Origin: Opisthorchis felineus
Taxonomy: Eukaryota; Platyhelminthes; Trematoda; Opisthorchiida; Opisthorchiidae
Reading direction: 5' to 3'
Length of the DNA stretch: 64,000 nt
NCBI GenBank assembly: GCA_004794785.1
Contig: SJOL01006491.1
Location: 1,061,377 to 1,125,376, forward strand
The translations under genes and the position numbers were made by a program. The notes beneath the pieces are model-generated. The model was not told where the DNA came from. It ran no database searches and saw only the letters and a program-made list of their open reading frames with translations. Shown piece after piece: positions 35,566-45,429 of the stretch (position 1 is the stretch's first letter; each line of letters opens with the position of its first letter).

Positions 35566-35655
35566 ACATCCTTGGCCGTGTCGGAGTTTGAACTGCGGAC
35601 ATCTGAGGTGAGCGTGTTACCAGTACTTCACCAGCGCATGCTGGACACACCTGAA
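35521..35655 (-). repeat. HHR-2 family repeat, copy 3 (inverted partner)
   Basis: Minus-oriented HHR-2 head and ribozyme region ('cagatgtccgcagttcaaac' on the minus strand, then a decayed ribozyme). It faces copy 4 head to head. Both heads carry the block reading 'gcatgcgctggtg'. Confidence 0.8.
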
Positions 35656-35739
35656 ATAACACGTCTGCTTGAGCGATGTGAGTGATTTGTCCGAGGCCTC
35701 GAACGACGACCCATAACCATCCTGGTTGTGTCGGTCGAT

Positions 35740-35990
35740 TGGTGCGTCGAGCATGCGCTGGTGGAATAGTGCTTGCCTCGCACGTCAGATGTCCGCAGTT
35801 CAAACTTCGACGCGGCCAAGGATATGCACTGTTGGTGAGCTATAATAAGAGCGAAACTCGAGTCCAGTGTTTTTCCGTTTGGTGTAAACTCGCCAGAATA
35901 CTTGCACTGGGACAGGAAGAGGACTGTTCGAACGAGAGTGATGTGAACGCGAGCACCTTTTTAAGCAAACCCAGTTCAGGTGTGATTATC
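35740..35990 (+). repeat. HHR-2 family repeat, copy 4
   Basis: This is the fullest plus-strand copy. It has a tRNA-like head ('gtggaatagtgcttgcctcg'), a B-box-like 'agttcaaac', the ribozyme (35827-35869), and a tail ending with 'gatgtgaacgcgagcacc'. It matches 520-775 throughout. A 133-codon ORF crosses it (35682-36083) but is not conserved in the other copies. Confidence 0.85.
35827..35869 (+). ncRNA. Hammerhead ribozyme, two core changes (HHR-2 copy 4)
   Basis: Helix I CACTG (35827-35831) and CAGTG (35865-35869) pair perfectly. GAAA, palindromic ACTCGAGT and cleavage-site C (35864) are intact. The first box reads TTGGTGA instead of CTGATGA. Helix II is shortened to about 3 bp. Confidence 0.7.
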
Positions 35991-36929
35991 GGGAAAGCTC
36001 CCGCTACCTTAATTTTGAATATCCAAAAAAGAATAGTGGTTGTATGCCTGACTGAATACCAATGCCGCTTAAGTGTATCGTGAACCGTGGTCGAATAAGT
36101 GTACTGACCACTAGACAGTGCAAACATCTTTCAGTAAAAAAAACCCGAGTAGTATCAGTTTGATGGGGGTGTTATTCATTCCTAATCCAAACTGAAAGAG
36201 AGAGAGAAAAATGAAACTTAGGAGGATTTTTTTAACAAGTTGGCACCTTTTAAAGTTCAGTTGCTCCGGAAAACATTTGGGATTACGTGTTCTTCTGAAC
36301 CGACGATAACGGCTAGGCAACAATGTTATCTACCGTTTTAATTCGAGTTGCGTGAGATAAAAACACCCGTTTTGTCAAACGACGTCCCATGAATTGAAAT
36401 CAAACTTGAAAAAACAAAGCCAACTCTGCTCGGTGAACACTAGGGAACCAGATCAAGTAATCAATGCAATGCGCGGATCAATACTCGAACTGACAGAAAA
36501 TGTTGATCGACGTGCATACACATAAAACTGATGGGATCAGAGGAGACCATTTTAACGGTTTTCGGTTCAACCGTCCTCTTACTTGTTCATTGTGGGGGGG
36601 GGATGGTAAACTAATCTGTGGTAGAAACGAATGGAATCAAGATCTATCTTCGCATTTACTCACAAGAAACCTGCGGTGATCAAATTGAAGAATGTTCGTC
36701 GCTGAAACATCTGATTCGGAATATGAGAATTATCGCCTACGGATACAGATCCACAATATAAAGATGACCGGCGAATTTCGCCCCTAATTCTTTTGTGCCT
36801 CCACACCTACGTGAATCGCGATACATCATGTCAACATCAATGAATGGTCGATTGTTCCTGCGTACGGAATGCACTATTGATCCAAGTGACAACTGCCACG
36901 CAACTGTGTATTTCTCCTAAGGTGGTTAC
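35991..36929. other. Unannotated stretch
   Basis: No gene recognised. Short GA-rich (36195-36208) and poly-G (about 36595-36602) runs are present. Confidence 0.45.
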
Positions 36930-37182
36930 TCAAGTAGAGATAATCATTATTGGAAAAAAACAACGAGACACGTCCGCCAAGTCGCTCGCACCAACAACTG
37001 TAGTGTTGTGCGTACTTGGCGTTTGTCATATCGATCAGTTCTGCCAGCGATTGCCGCTTGTTGCGATCAGTAGTGAGCTGAACCAATCGAGTGCATAGAC
37101 CAAGAGTTCTTACGGTGTCAGCACTAATTAGACGACGCAGTAGAGTGCTGAAGTGCGGAGTGATTTTACCATCACTGTTTGT
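36930..37182 (-). CDS. Possible internal exon of an unknown protein
   Basis: A minus-strand frame stays open for about 105 codons with protein-like composition (for example LLRRLISADTVRTLGL and LAELIDMTNAKYAQ). Upstream is a pyrimidine-rich tract and an acceptor-like CAG ending at 37183. A donor-like A|GTAACC follows 36930, but it is a weak donor. I do not recognise the product. Chance openness is a real alternative, since no partner exon could be assigned. Confidence 0.22.
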
Positions 37183-38360
37183 CTGGTGCACGCACAGAGT
37201 GGAAAGGAGACAGAGTAGATAACAAACTACTGTTTTCTACGTTAAAGATCATGATGGCAAATAACGTAGTAGGTAAATAATGTTATATAATGTATATATG
37301 TTGTATAATGTTATATGTTAGAAATGTGTATGTTTATGTTATATAGTGTTATATAAAAAAGACTTCTAAGTTAGGGAAATAGATTAAGTCCATATGCGCT
37401 TGCCAGTGGTATCTTCGTAGGAGCTACCTATATCTCGGGTTGTCCGTAGAGGGTACAGTAAACGCGGACCTGCTAGGCAAAAAGACCTCTCTAAAAGGAA
37501 CACAGAATCTTCTAACGGATATTTTTCACTCAACATTACTCATCACTGCTCGGCTCCCAAAAGTGTAGGTTATTGGGTTTGAAATGTCAGAGATGAAACA
37601 TTATATAATTTTCGACAGATGTACCGCCAGATGAACAATACTCATGGTTGGACCAATCAACTTCTGTTTAAATTGGTGTTGGCGAGTAATTAAATCAGGT
37701 TTGGATTCTGTGATCAGCCATCAGCTGAACTGAAACTGCTTCACGCGTATTAATCAGACGTGGGAACTTAGCAGCGCGCTATTTTTCCGAGTTCTCTGGT
37801 AATCTGAAATTTCTGAACCCAATCAAATAACTGCAAAATGATGAGTTCATCAGTATTTTGTGTGTGGTGTGTAAATGTATCTGGTCCGTTAGCTGGCTAA
37901 CAGTTGCCAAGGTCAGTGTGACGGAAAACAGAATTGTGGTTTCAAACTTGGGCGTAAAGGGGTAAAACGTACAACCATCAGAAACTGAATAAGGTAACAC
38001 AGGCGAGCTACACAACATACGTGGCAGCTAGTCGGCCTAAAAAACGTCTGTACTTCATATCATATGAAATCAGTAAATACTACAATAATCCTTTGTCTTG
38101 ATTCGAGGGAAGCCTTGTTTACATAAACATACCCATCAATCTATGGCTATCTATCAATCGTACGCAACACCCTGTGAAGGTGGGGTTCCAAAAGTTGAGA
38201 TGACAGCATGATTTCACAAACAGCAACCTCGAATTTCCGTGGCAATTTGATTGTAAGTTGAATGTTGTCCTAAATCAGATGGATTAGGAATGGGACAAAC
38301 GGTATATCATTTATTCCAAGAGGAACGATATATGTTACAATTTGGCTGACATAATAATAC
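37183..38360. other. Unannotated stretch with AT-rich minisatellite-like tract
   Basis: Around 37270-37360 the sequence is built from variants of 'gttatataatgt'. Otherwise nothing is recognised. Confidence 0.5.
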
Positions 38361-39290
38361 ATTTTGGAATAATAACAAGTTACACTTGGTGGACACGCTA
38401 AAATCGAATGGTGCGCACGAACCGTCACACGGCGCTTGATGTTTATCACACTCGTTCGACTAATTGACACGCTCACTCAAACAAATAGTGTTTCCCAATG
38501 TCCTCCGAATTCACGATGTTGTGCTGTCCGATTTTTTCCAGCAATCATGTTACCTTAGGTCTTGCATTACAAATGTGAAGCATATCCAGTCAACGAATTC
38601 GGTTTCGAGTGAAGCAAACGAATTTCACTGAAAACTCACCACGTAGGAGAACACGAAGTGCATCGGGCTCGACCTGATGGAACGTGTATTCCAAAAAAAA
38701 TGTTAAGAATCGCTCGTCTGCTTAACCTATATCAATCATCATCCCAAGTATAAGTACAGCTTTCCTTACTCGAAACCGCGTTGACTACCTAGGATTAAAA
38801 GATCTCTAGAATGCTCATTTGCCCGTCTGTTGTCCAGACAACTGGTTCAAATGCCAACTATCCACAACCAGTCTAAACCTACAAGCCGAATTTAGACGTG
38901 TTTGAATCCGCAGATCGATCGATTATGGAAGAAGTCCCGTGAATCACTTGTTGCTTGTGAACGTAGACAAATCCGGATCAAGTGTGGTCTAAATAACTGT
39001 CTCGTTGTCATCATCACTTCCTATCATCATTGTGATAGTCGTCCACAACTAATCTAACAAAACAGAAGGATGGATGCATACAGTGGTGGTTTTGAAGCGG
39101 ATTCCCGGTTAGCCCCTCCCAGTGCCTGTTAAAGATACAATAAGTACCAAAAACGGAATGCCTCTTGATTTCCTGGATGCTTGATCTGTGAATCCGGCAG
39201 CGGGTGACAGCAAGCAGTTTTATATTTAAAAATGAGAAAAGTCCACCTCATTTCAGCATCAGAAGTGGGGTGGCAGGCAAACTATTAATG
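38361..39290. repeat. Dispersed repeat D, copy 1 (short form)
   Basis: Highly similar in order and sequence to 48207-49520, for example 'caacgaattcggtttcgagt', 'ccgcgttgactacctaggat' and 'ctgtctcgttgtcatcatca'. It lacks a 344-bp block and a block of about 39 bp that are present in copy 2. The element class is unknown. I see no coding sequence in this copy. Confidence 0.85.
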
Positions 39291-40137
39291 TCTTACAAAG
39301 GCGTTTGATCCAAGTTCCTCACTTATCATGGGCTATCGATTTTGTTCCAGCTGCCGCTGATCAGGGGACATCACAAACCCGACAAGTCAACCCTGGTGAG
39401 GTTGATATACAGCCTGACTCCAGATAATCCGATCCTATATTCACGTGTTTCTGGTTCCGGTAACCTCTAATTTGACACTTCGAGTTGATCAGATTAAATT
39501 TCATATGTATGCATAAGAACCTGACGACGATGTACCAAAAATGATTCCTTCGCTCAAATGGTTGTAATCAAATCACTAATGAACCACTAAATAAAAGATA
39601 TCAGCGCATACATTAATGTTGGTCGGGGATCTCCTAGTTGATTAACCTTTTTATTGGTCAGCTTTCCGCACCGTCAAAAGTGCAAGCCAAAAAGCGCACA
39701 TTCGAAGCACTAACCAAATGGCCTTTAAAGCACACTGTTGCAGTGAAGATCGCAGTCGCAATTCCCGTATTTATTCATGTCCATGGAAATCAAACGAGGA
39801 ATCAATTTTTTCTGACTTTAGCTAAAATCATGACATCTCAGTGCCGGGAAGATTCCCGACGAAGCTGTCATTCTTTCATACAACTTTCTGGGAGCTCCAT
39901 CATGCTGGTGTGGCAGCATGTACTGTCCAGAACTTAGAAATCTAGGCAAGGTGTCCCTTTCTCTATTAGGAGCCCCCTGTACCGACCACCATTTTACGAC
40001 ACTTCATGGACACAGGTGATTTGATTCAAGAGAAGGCATTATTGGTTTCGCACGAGGTTACGTTTCATATATTTTGTGTATCAAAGGGCTCGTCATATGG
40101 AAGGCAAAATGATGCAACTTTGTTAATCGAACCACCC
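39291..40137. other. Unannotated stretch
   Basis: A 99-codon plus ORF (39638-39937) has no recognised motif. Confidence 0.4.
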
Positions 40138-40202
40138 ATAAGGTTACAAAAAACTTCGACAGCCCACAGCTGGTTTCGCCGTTCCGTTTCGGGCTCAAGT
40201 TG
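40138..40202 (-). repeat. HHR-1 arm fragment truncating the Gypsy 3' LTR
   Basis: A minus-oriented HHR-1 arm piece ('cttcgacagcccacagctgg') joins the Gypsy LTR directly at about 40203. The CTGATGA box is missing. Confidence 0.65.
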
Positions 40203-40326
40203 TCGCTGAATTGATTGACTGGCCGGATGCTTGCCAGCTTCACTACTGAGATTTTGATGGAATTTGAGGGTCTTAGTAGGTTTCGGGCATTCTGGGATTA
40301 TCTTAAGGAATCTGACCTTCCTGACG
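40203..40326 (-). repeat. Partial 3' LTR of the Gypsy element
   Basis: It aligns with 45588-45716 in the same direction ('gatgcttgccagcttc', 'tctgggattat', 'ctgaccttcctgac'). The expected terminal TG has mutated, and the far end is cut by HHR-1 sequence. Confidence 0.85.
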
Positions 40327-40327
40327 G

Positions 40328-40338
40328 CTTCCCCTTTT
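40328..40338 (-). other. Polypurine tract
   Basis: On the minus strand it reads AAAAGGGGAAG directly upstream of the 3' LTR, the expected site for plus-strand DNA priming. Confidence 0.7.
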
Positions 40339-40453
40339 GGCCGTTCAGCGCAAGATTGTCGGCACGGGCCAGTTTGAACTGGTTCTTCTAGTTATCTGGC
40401 GCGACCGGTACAGGGTCTCGGTTGCACCAATGGGTTTGTCTTGGGCGGTACAA

Positions 40454-40465
40454 GTGAAGAAGTGG
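40454..40465. repeat. 12-bp target-site duplication, left copy
   Basis: 'gtgaagaagtgg' is repeated exactly at 40976-40987. Together the copies bracket the HHR-1 insertion. Confidence 0.85.
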
Positions 40466-40975
40466 CTAGCGAAATACACTCATTTGCCAACCAATTTGGT
40501 TTTGTGGGAGAATCACCTGGAACCCAGCTGAATCTCTCGTTTGTGATGTTTCCAGGCAACTGAACGTGCTGCACCAGGCCGCCTCATGTTTCAGTTGCTA
40601 CGATATTCGAGATATCGCGATGCATGTATATTCGTAATGCACTACTCACAAGGTTGCTGAAAATTCTTCGACAGCCCATGACCGGTTTCGCCCTTCTTGG
40701 GGCTCATCAGGTAGGTGCAGTACCCGAGTTTCCGTCAACCTTATGTTCTACTTGAACCCGAACTGCCAGAACCAGAAACGAGAGATTCAGCTGGGTTCCA
40801 GGTGAGTCTCCCGCAAAAACAAATTGGTTTGCATTTCGCTAATTTCGTGCAATTTGGATTCGATTAGAACATACTGTTGACGGGAACTCGGGGACTGCAC
40901 CCAAGAAGGACGAAACCGGTTGTGGGCTATCGAACAATTTTCAGCAACCTTAAGAGTAGTGTATTACGTCTATAT
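40466..40975. mobile_element. HHR-1 element insertion inside the Gypsy element (510 bp, inverted pair)
   Basis: Perfect 12-bp direct repeats flank 510 bp, defining the element ends ('ctagcgaaatacac' and 'gtattacgtctatat'). Inside are a minus-oriented unit (body 40466-40635, ribozyme arm 40636-40765), a junction near 40770, and a partial plus-oriented body plus arm (to 40965). The Gypsy polyprotein C-terminal reading frame continues on both sides, confirming that the element is inserted. The element encodes no protein and must use enzymes made elsewhere. Variable-length duplications with inverted tandem units recall Penelope-like elements and retrozymes, both known carriers of hammerheads. Confidence 0.9.
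40675..40715 (-). ncRNA. Hammerhead ribozyme, core intact (HHR-1)
   Basis: On the minus strand: helix I CCTAC (40715-40711); CTGATGA (40710-40704); helix II GCCC/GGGC with a 6-nt loop; GAAA; palindromic ACCGGT; cleavage-site C (40680); helix I ATGGG (40679-40675). All catalytic positions are conserved. The closing helix I pair is C x A. The outer sequence offers a second helix (AAGGTTG with CAACCTT) that could extend helix I. Confidence 0.87.
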
Positions 40976-40987
40976 GTGAAGAAGTGG
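40976..40987. repeat. 12-bp target-site duplication, right copy
   Basis: An exact copy of 40454-40465. Confidence 0.85.
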
Positions 40988-41077
40988 CCATTGGTGCTGG
41001 TATTGGGAGATCAAAGGTTTCCAACAACGGGTTCAGTTCTAGTGACTGTTCTTCCGCTTTTGGGATACGGCAGTCAG

Positions 41078-42313
41078 TCAGCCCGAACTGATTGACATGC
41101 CGTTTCCATATCGAGGATCCACCTTACCGATTCTTTTGAGGACGACTCCAACAGTCCTGTTTCGGTGTCCAGGGGGATAATTTCTCTCAAGTACACGGTT
41201 TCTAGGCCTGAACGTTGGTTTCCTCTCTGTCGGTGATTGAAAACACGTAAGTGTTGGCAGGATAGCGTCATGGGTAAGTCTCAACAGTCTGTTCATCATA
41301 CCCTCTGCTGGAGAGCGACCGTCTGGGGACTGTGGATTAGGAGTTGCTCTATAATTCAACAGGGACGTATCCAGGACTTCTGCCGTGGTCCCTTCCCCTT
41401 CTGCTTTTGTCAACGCGCGTTTAAAGGTGACTACGAACCGCTCAGCTTGTACGTTGGATTGGGGATGGAGTGGTAGGAAAGTAACATGTGTGATGCCTTG
41501 TCTTCGAACGAATTCACCAAACTGATGGGATGTGAACTGAGTACCATTGTCGGACACAATAGTTTCCGGGATACCGAATGTTGAAAACAAATGCCGCAGT
41601 TTAGTGATGGTTGCCATCGTTGTTGTCTCAGACATAATAAGGACTTCAGGCCACTTACTGAATGCATCGACAACGATGAGGAAGCTTTGTCCGTTAATTG
41701 GTCCGGCAAAATCCACATGGATGCGCGACCATGGTTTTTCTGGCTGTGGCCAAGGCTGCGGCGACTGTCGGTTGGGTAACTTCTGGGCAGCTGCGCAACG
41801 GAAACAACTCCGACATACCTGCTCCATGTGCTCATCCATACCGGGCCAGTAAACATAGCTGCGAGCAAGGGCCTTCATGCGGCTTATCCCTGGGTGTCCA
41901 CTGTGGAACTGTGCTAGGACCCGTTGGCGAAGTTCGGTGGGAATGACAATTCGGTCACCAAAGAGAAGACAGCCACTGACAACAGATAATGAACTCCGTC
42001 GCTGAAAAAGTTTCCGGAGTTCCCCTGATGGACAGGTTGTTGGCCAGCTTGATTGGTGGTACTCCATTGCCTTTTGTAATATGCTGTCATTTTTGGTGGC
42101 ATCTCGGACCGCGTCAAGAGTCACGGGTAGTTGGTTCATGGTCTCCAACACCACAGCACGGACTTCCGGTTCGACGGCAACGGTTGCTATGACGGTGTCT
42201 TCTGGTTCCATTTCATGGGAAGCAATTAAGCGCGTTAGCGCATCGGCCTGCCAATTTTCTCGGTTGAGGCATACTTTACGGTAAAGTTGTAGCCAAGCCG
42301 AATCGTGCCCCAC
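41078..42313 (-). CDS. Gypsy integrase region (411 codons open)
   Basis: Integrase joins retrotransposon cDNA to the host chromosome. The ORF opens in the RNase H/integrase linker. It then shows the HHCC zinc-binding region (FHSGHPG, then VCRSCFRC), the catalytic core with Asp in VDFAGP and in VSDNGTQF, and the third acidic residue in the NVQAERF block (the family usually has NGQAER). A chromodomain-free C-terminal part follows with LNYRATPNP. Near the end a frameshift changes the frame: the expected C-terminal continuation (DMETACQSVRAD) lies in the neighbouring frame (41074-41271). The ORF is surprisingly long compared with the broken gag and reverse transcriptase. The start shown is only where the frame opens, because the native protein is a polyprotein. 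Confidence 0.92.
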   Translation of the reverse strand: MGHDSAWLQLYRKVCLNRENWQADALTRLIASHEMEPEDTVIATVAVEPEVRAVVLETMNQLPVTLDAVRDATKNDSILQKAMEYHQSSWPTTCPSGELRKLFQRRSSLSVVSGCLLFGDRIVIPTELRQRVLAQFHSGHPGISRMKALARSYVYWPGMDEHMEQVCRSCFRCAAAQKLPNRQSPQPWPQPEKPWSRIHVDFAGPINGQSFLIVVDAFSKWPEVLIMSETTTMATITKLRHLFSTFGIPETIVSDNGTQFTSHQFGEFVRRQGITHVTFLPLHPQSNVQAERFVVTFKRALTKAEGEGTTAEVLDTSLLNYRATPNPQSPDGRSPAEGMMNRLLRLTHDAILPTLTCFQSPTERKPTFRPRNRVLERNYPPGHRNRTVGVVLKRIGKVDPRYGNGMSISSG

Positions 42314-43094
42314 CGTTGTAGACGGTTGGCTGTGTAGACCGGGATACCTTTCTTGGAACCTAATATAATCAACAGTGGTCTGTGATCCGCCACAAGCGTT
42401 AAGTATCGGTCGTAAAGCATTTTGTGAAACTCCTTCACCCCACTAAGGATGGCCAACGCTTCTTCTGAACATAATTTCATGTTACTGGAGCCAGCGACCT
42501 TACGGCGTGAGCGATCGCCTTTTGCGTACCATCATGGAATGTGTGGGCTATGACTGCACCAACTCCACGGTTCGATGTGTCAGTTGTGAGAACGACAGGC
42601 AGTTGGGGGTTGAAGTGCGTGCGTAGAAGTTCAGACTGCAACAGCCTCTTCACTTCTTCGAATGCAACCTGACAGTCGCATGACCAACGCCACTGACATC
42701 TCTTGGTCAAAAGCTGGCTGAAGGGTTCGCACAGGAAGGCACTGTAGTAGCCAATCAACCTCCAAAAAGACTTGAGCTCAGCAACATTCAATGGTGGATG
42801 CATTCTCGCAATCGCGTCGATATTTGACGGGTCGGGTCGACGGCCATTTTTATCGATAATAAAACCAAGGTACTTCACAGAAATAAAGAGGAACTCACGT
42901 TTTTCTTTCTTTAGCCGGAACCCATAGTCATTTCCCCGTTGAAGGACGGCATCCCAGCGGGACAGGTCATCTTTAGTGGCCCCCACGACGAGGATGTCGT
43001 CAAGGTATGCGGCAACTCTGGTCAGATTACATAGTATCATATCCATAATCTGCTGGAAGATCGCTGGCGCAGTTTTCGCTCCAAATGGCAATCA
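42235..43094 (-). pseudogene. Gypsy reverse transcriptase palm/thumb and RNase H
   Basis: One frame (43091-42477) carries PFGAKTAPAIFQQIMD, the catalytic YLDDILV (Asp pair intact), GFIIDKNGRRPDPSNI and the start of RNase H (TTDTSNRGVGAVI, where the family usually has DASN). A frameshift near 42478 leads to the rest of RNase H (42480-42235: ADHRPLL, KKGIPVYTANRLQRW). A TGA stop at about 43092-43094 sits directly before PFGAK, where the family has an amino acid. Confidence 0.9.
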
Positions 43095-43216
43095 AGTGTA
43101 CTGGAATAGGCCACGGCGCTTATTGATCGTCAGAAGGTGTCTGGATTCCTCTGCGACTTCAATTTTCAGGTAAGCTTCTGAAAGATCCAGCTTTGTAAAA
43201 TACGTACCGTCGTTCA
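43095..43216 (-). pseudogene. Gypsy reverse transcriptase, fingers/palm piece
   Basis: The minus strand encodes KLDLSEAYLKIEV and LLTINKRRGLFQYT, the palm motif A region with its catalytic Asp. It is cut from the preceding piece by the solo LTR. Confidence 0.85.
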
Positions 43217-43535
43217 TATCAGGAAGGTCGATTCCCGGAAGTAACCACTGGATGCCCGAAATCTACGGAGACCCTCAACTACGCTAGATGCTGACCAGAC
43301 AAACAACGTCCCCTCAATATGCAGCGCGTGACAGCCTTGTATCGAAGCCAGACAGCGCGAGACAGTGTTGGACCAAGGTCAGACAGTGTCCCTCCAATAA
43401 AATAGCTTGAGGCCGTTGTATTTTCCCACTCGCTTGTTCGGAATAAAGCCGTTGTGTTCCTTATCGGTGAGTCTTTCCGGCACTAGGCACTGGAGCGGGG
43501 ACAGCAGTCAGATCGGCGACTCAGCAGATATGATA
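43217..43535 (+). mobile_element. Solo LTR of a related Gypsy element, inserted in the reverse transcriptase
   Basis: Direct repeats 'gttca' (43212-43216 and 43536-43540) bracket 319 bp. The left end (TCAGGAAGGTCGATTCC) matches the resident LTR start, and the right end (GATATGATA) matches its end (GATATAACA). An 'aataaagccgttgtgttcct' block corresponds to the polyadenylation-signal region of the resident 5' LTR. The TG...CA termini have decayed. A solo LTR arises by recombination between the two LTRs of a full insertion, so a second Gypsy copy once sat here in the opposite orientation. Confidence 0.85.
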
Positions 43536-43540
43536 GTTCA

Positions 43541-43815
43541 TTTTGGCAAAACATCGTCAGTTAATGGCAATGGATACTGATAATTGGCCAAGGCATCATT
43601 CAAACCTGTAGAGTAATCAGCACAGATACGCACAGCACCATTTGACTTTTTGACAACCACAACTGACGCAGCCCATGAGGACTAACTCACCGGTTTCAGG
43701 ACTCCGGCATCTTCAAGGCGTCTGAGTTCGGCATCGAGGATTAGCAGAGCCGCGTACTGCACTGGCCATTTGGGTCTGAAAAATGGCTGGATGTCCGGGC
43801 GCAGCATCTGAGACC
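43541..43815 (-). pseudogene. Gypsy reverse transcriptase N-terminal part
   Basis: The minus strand encodes RRLEDAGVLKPV, then a stop, then SSWAASVVVVKKSNGAVRICADYSTGLNDAL. These are the conserved start of the Gypsy reverse transcriptase. Confidence 0.85.
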
Positions 43816-44388
43816 ATCGCTGAAAACGCCATCATATTTCTATTGTAATCGTAGAATCACAGTATCGACTGCGTTACTGGTCCCAAACACTCAAGATTTG
43901 AGTTGTTTTTTATATGCATAAGTTGTCGATCGACAAGGTTGAAAGATGCAAACGACTGATTCAGTTTGTACCCAGCAGGTTAAGCTCACAAGCAGCAAGA
44001 TAGACAATACCGTGATCACGGTGGCCTGCTATCCCCATCTCACAATCGAATTCACGAAGAAGTTGAACCTTACCTCCTAAAGCATTTCTGGCGGTGTTTA
44101 TTGTCGGTCTGAATTTCGGTGATCCGATCTTTCTCTAGGTGCGATGTGGACCAATCGTGACGTCAGAAGTCGTATCAAGCGACAGTCGAAGTGTGCTTCC
44201 GTTTGCTCTGATTCTAACATACTTGCGGCGAGCATCGACCTGGTTATCATTTGTGGCAAATATTGCGTTAAACCGGGTTTCTGGCTGGCTCCGTCTACTT
44301 CGTGACCTCCGGCTTTGGCTGCGTCTTCGATTGGGTTTCCGTGTCCGACACTGGCTTTCCTTTTGTTCATGTCGACTGCACACTGAAC
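43816..44388 (-). pseudogene. Gypsy aspartic protease and second zinc knuckle
   Basis: The frame from about 44388 to 44135 shows CSVC...H...C (second zinc knuckle), an Arg/Ser-rich linker (RRRSQSRRSRSRRS), ARRKYVRIRANGSTLRL and the protease active-site motif LDTTSD (normally LDT/SGA/SD). After 44135 the frame breaks and only fragments follow. Confidence 0.85.
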
Positions 44389-44393
44389 ACTTG
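44389..44393. repeat. 5-bp direct repeat at the SINE-1 insertion, left copy
   Basis: 'acttg' here and at 44582-44586. The Gypsy frame continues between the two zinc knuckles across this site. Confidence 0.65.
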
Positions 44394-44581
44394 GCTAAGT
44401 GGTTAGAGCGCGAATTTATTGACCAGAAGGTCCGGGGTCCGAACCAGACCTCTGCATCTCGACTTCCCCTGTCTAGGCTTGGGCAACCTGGCACTATCCC
44501 AGTCCTCGTGCTTCCTTCGGTTAGTATATAAGCTAGGCACCAAAAAGGTTCTACAGATGGATGATTTATTTATTTTCATTT
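44394..44581 (+). repeat. tRNA-derived SINE (SINE-1), copy 5, inserted in gag
   Basis: The head 'gctaagtggttagagcgcg' and a B-box-like 'ggtccgaacc' precede the family body ('gtctaggcttgggcaacctg', 'cctcgtgcttccttcgg') and an A/T-rich tail ending 'tttattttcattt'. It separates the first zinc knuckle from the second. Confidence 0.9.
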
Positions 44582-44586
44582 ACTTG

Positions 44587-45401
44587 TGCTTTTTATGAGG
44601 AAACGACCACACAAAATGCCATTTGCCGCATTGCCAACATACCAACGGGGGCTTTGCTCCGTACGAATTTGCCTCCGTGGGAGGTTGCCTCGAAGTCATC
44701 TTAGCAATACTGAAAGCAGGGTTGGATAATGGTCTCTCCAACACGGCCGTGTCGTGTTTGAGATTCAAGAGGCGCTGGCACTCGTGAGTAATGGACTGTA
44801 ACGTTATCTCGGGAGATTGTTCAATCTTGTTCTGAAAATGACTGAAGGCCACATACGAAAATAAAACACTTGAACAGGACTTCCGTCATGATAGATAACT
44901 TGAATTGCCCACATTCAAGATTGACTCTACCGGAAGTGATACAGACTGCAGATTCCTTTTTCGCCAGTTTCATACATTGACAGCGAATATTAAACAACGA
45001 CGAACGTTCACCGAAAATTGTTGAGAGTTGTTGCACGGTTTTGTCAAAGCTGAGGTATCGCGTCTCTTGGCAGGATGAAGTTGGAGTAAGGTGTGTGTTC
45101 TGTTGCACTCGGTTTTCCTAGCAATAAGCGCACTCTCCAGGCATCATCGTTGTGCTCCAGTTAGACTTTTAAAATATCGTCGTAACGTCTGAGCCGAATC
45201 GAAGTTTAGACCAGCATCGGGCTCCTAATGGAACTCTGTGATGTTGTTGGGGATCGAGTTGACGGAATTTACATCTGGAGCAGAATTTAGTGGTTTAATT
45301 GTAAGCTGCTGCGTCACATTTTCTAACAAACGTAATTGTGCCATTTCATACTGATTTTGTTGTTGCAGAAGAATTTCCTTCAACGCTTCAGCAGTTTTCA
45401 T
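44587..45401 (-). pseudogene. Gypsy gag (capsid and first zinc knuckle), frameshifted
   Basis: Gag starts at ATG 45401-45399, shortly after the primer-binding site (MKTAEALKEILLQQQNQYEM...). A TAG stop interrupts it near 45190 where the family has Tyr. A second frame (45108-44821) carries the capsid signature FDKTVQQLSTIFGERSSLFN and FKCFIFVCGLQS. A third (44852-44580) carries the C-terminal capsid part (ITHECQRLLNLKHD) and the zinc knuckle CWQCGKWHF, whose last Cys is lost. Confidence 0.88.
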
Positions 45402-45410
45402 GGTTCTATG

Positions 45411-45426
45411 GGTTCGGGCGTCGCCA
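45411..45426 (-). other. Primer-binding site
   Basis: On the minus strand TGGCGACGCCCGAACC follows the LTR end after 3 nt. A tRNA 3' end complementary to it would prime reverse transcription. I cannot name the tRNA. Confidence 0.65.
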
Positions 45427-45429
45427 ATC

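Noticed and set aside
35682..36083. 133-codon ORF
   Set aside because: It runs through an HHR-2 copy and is not kept open in the other copies.
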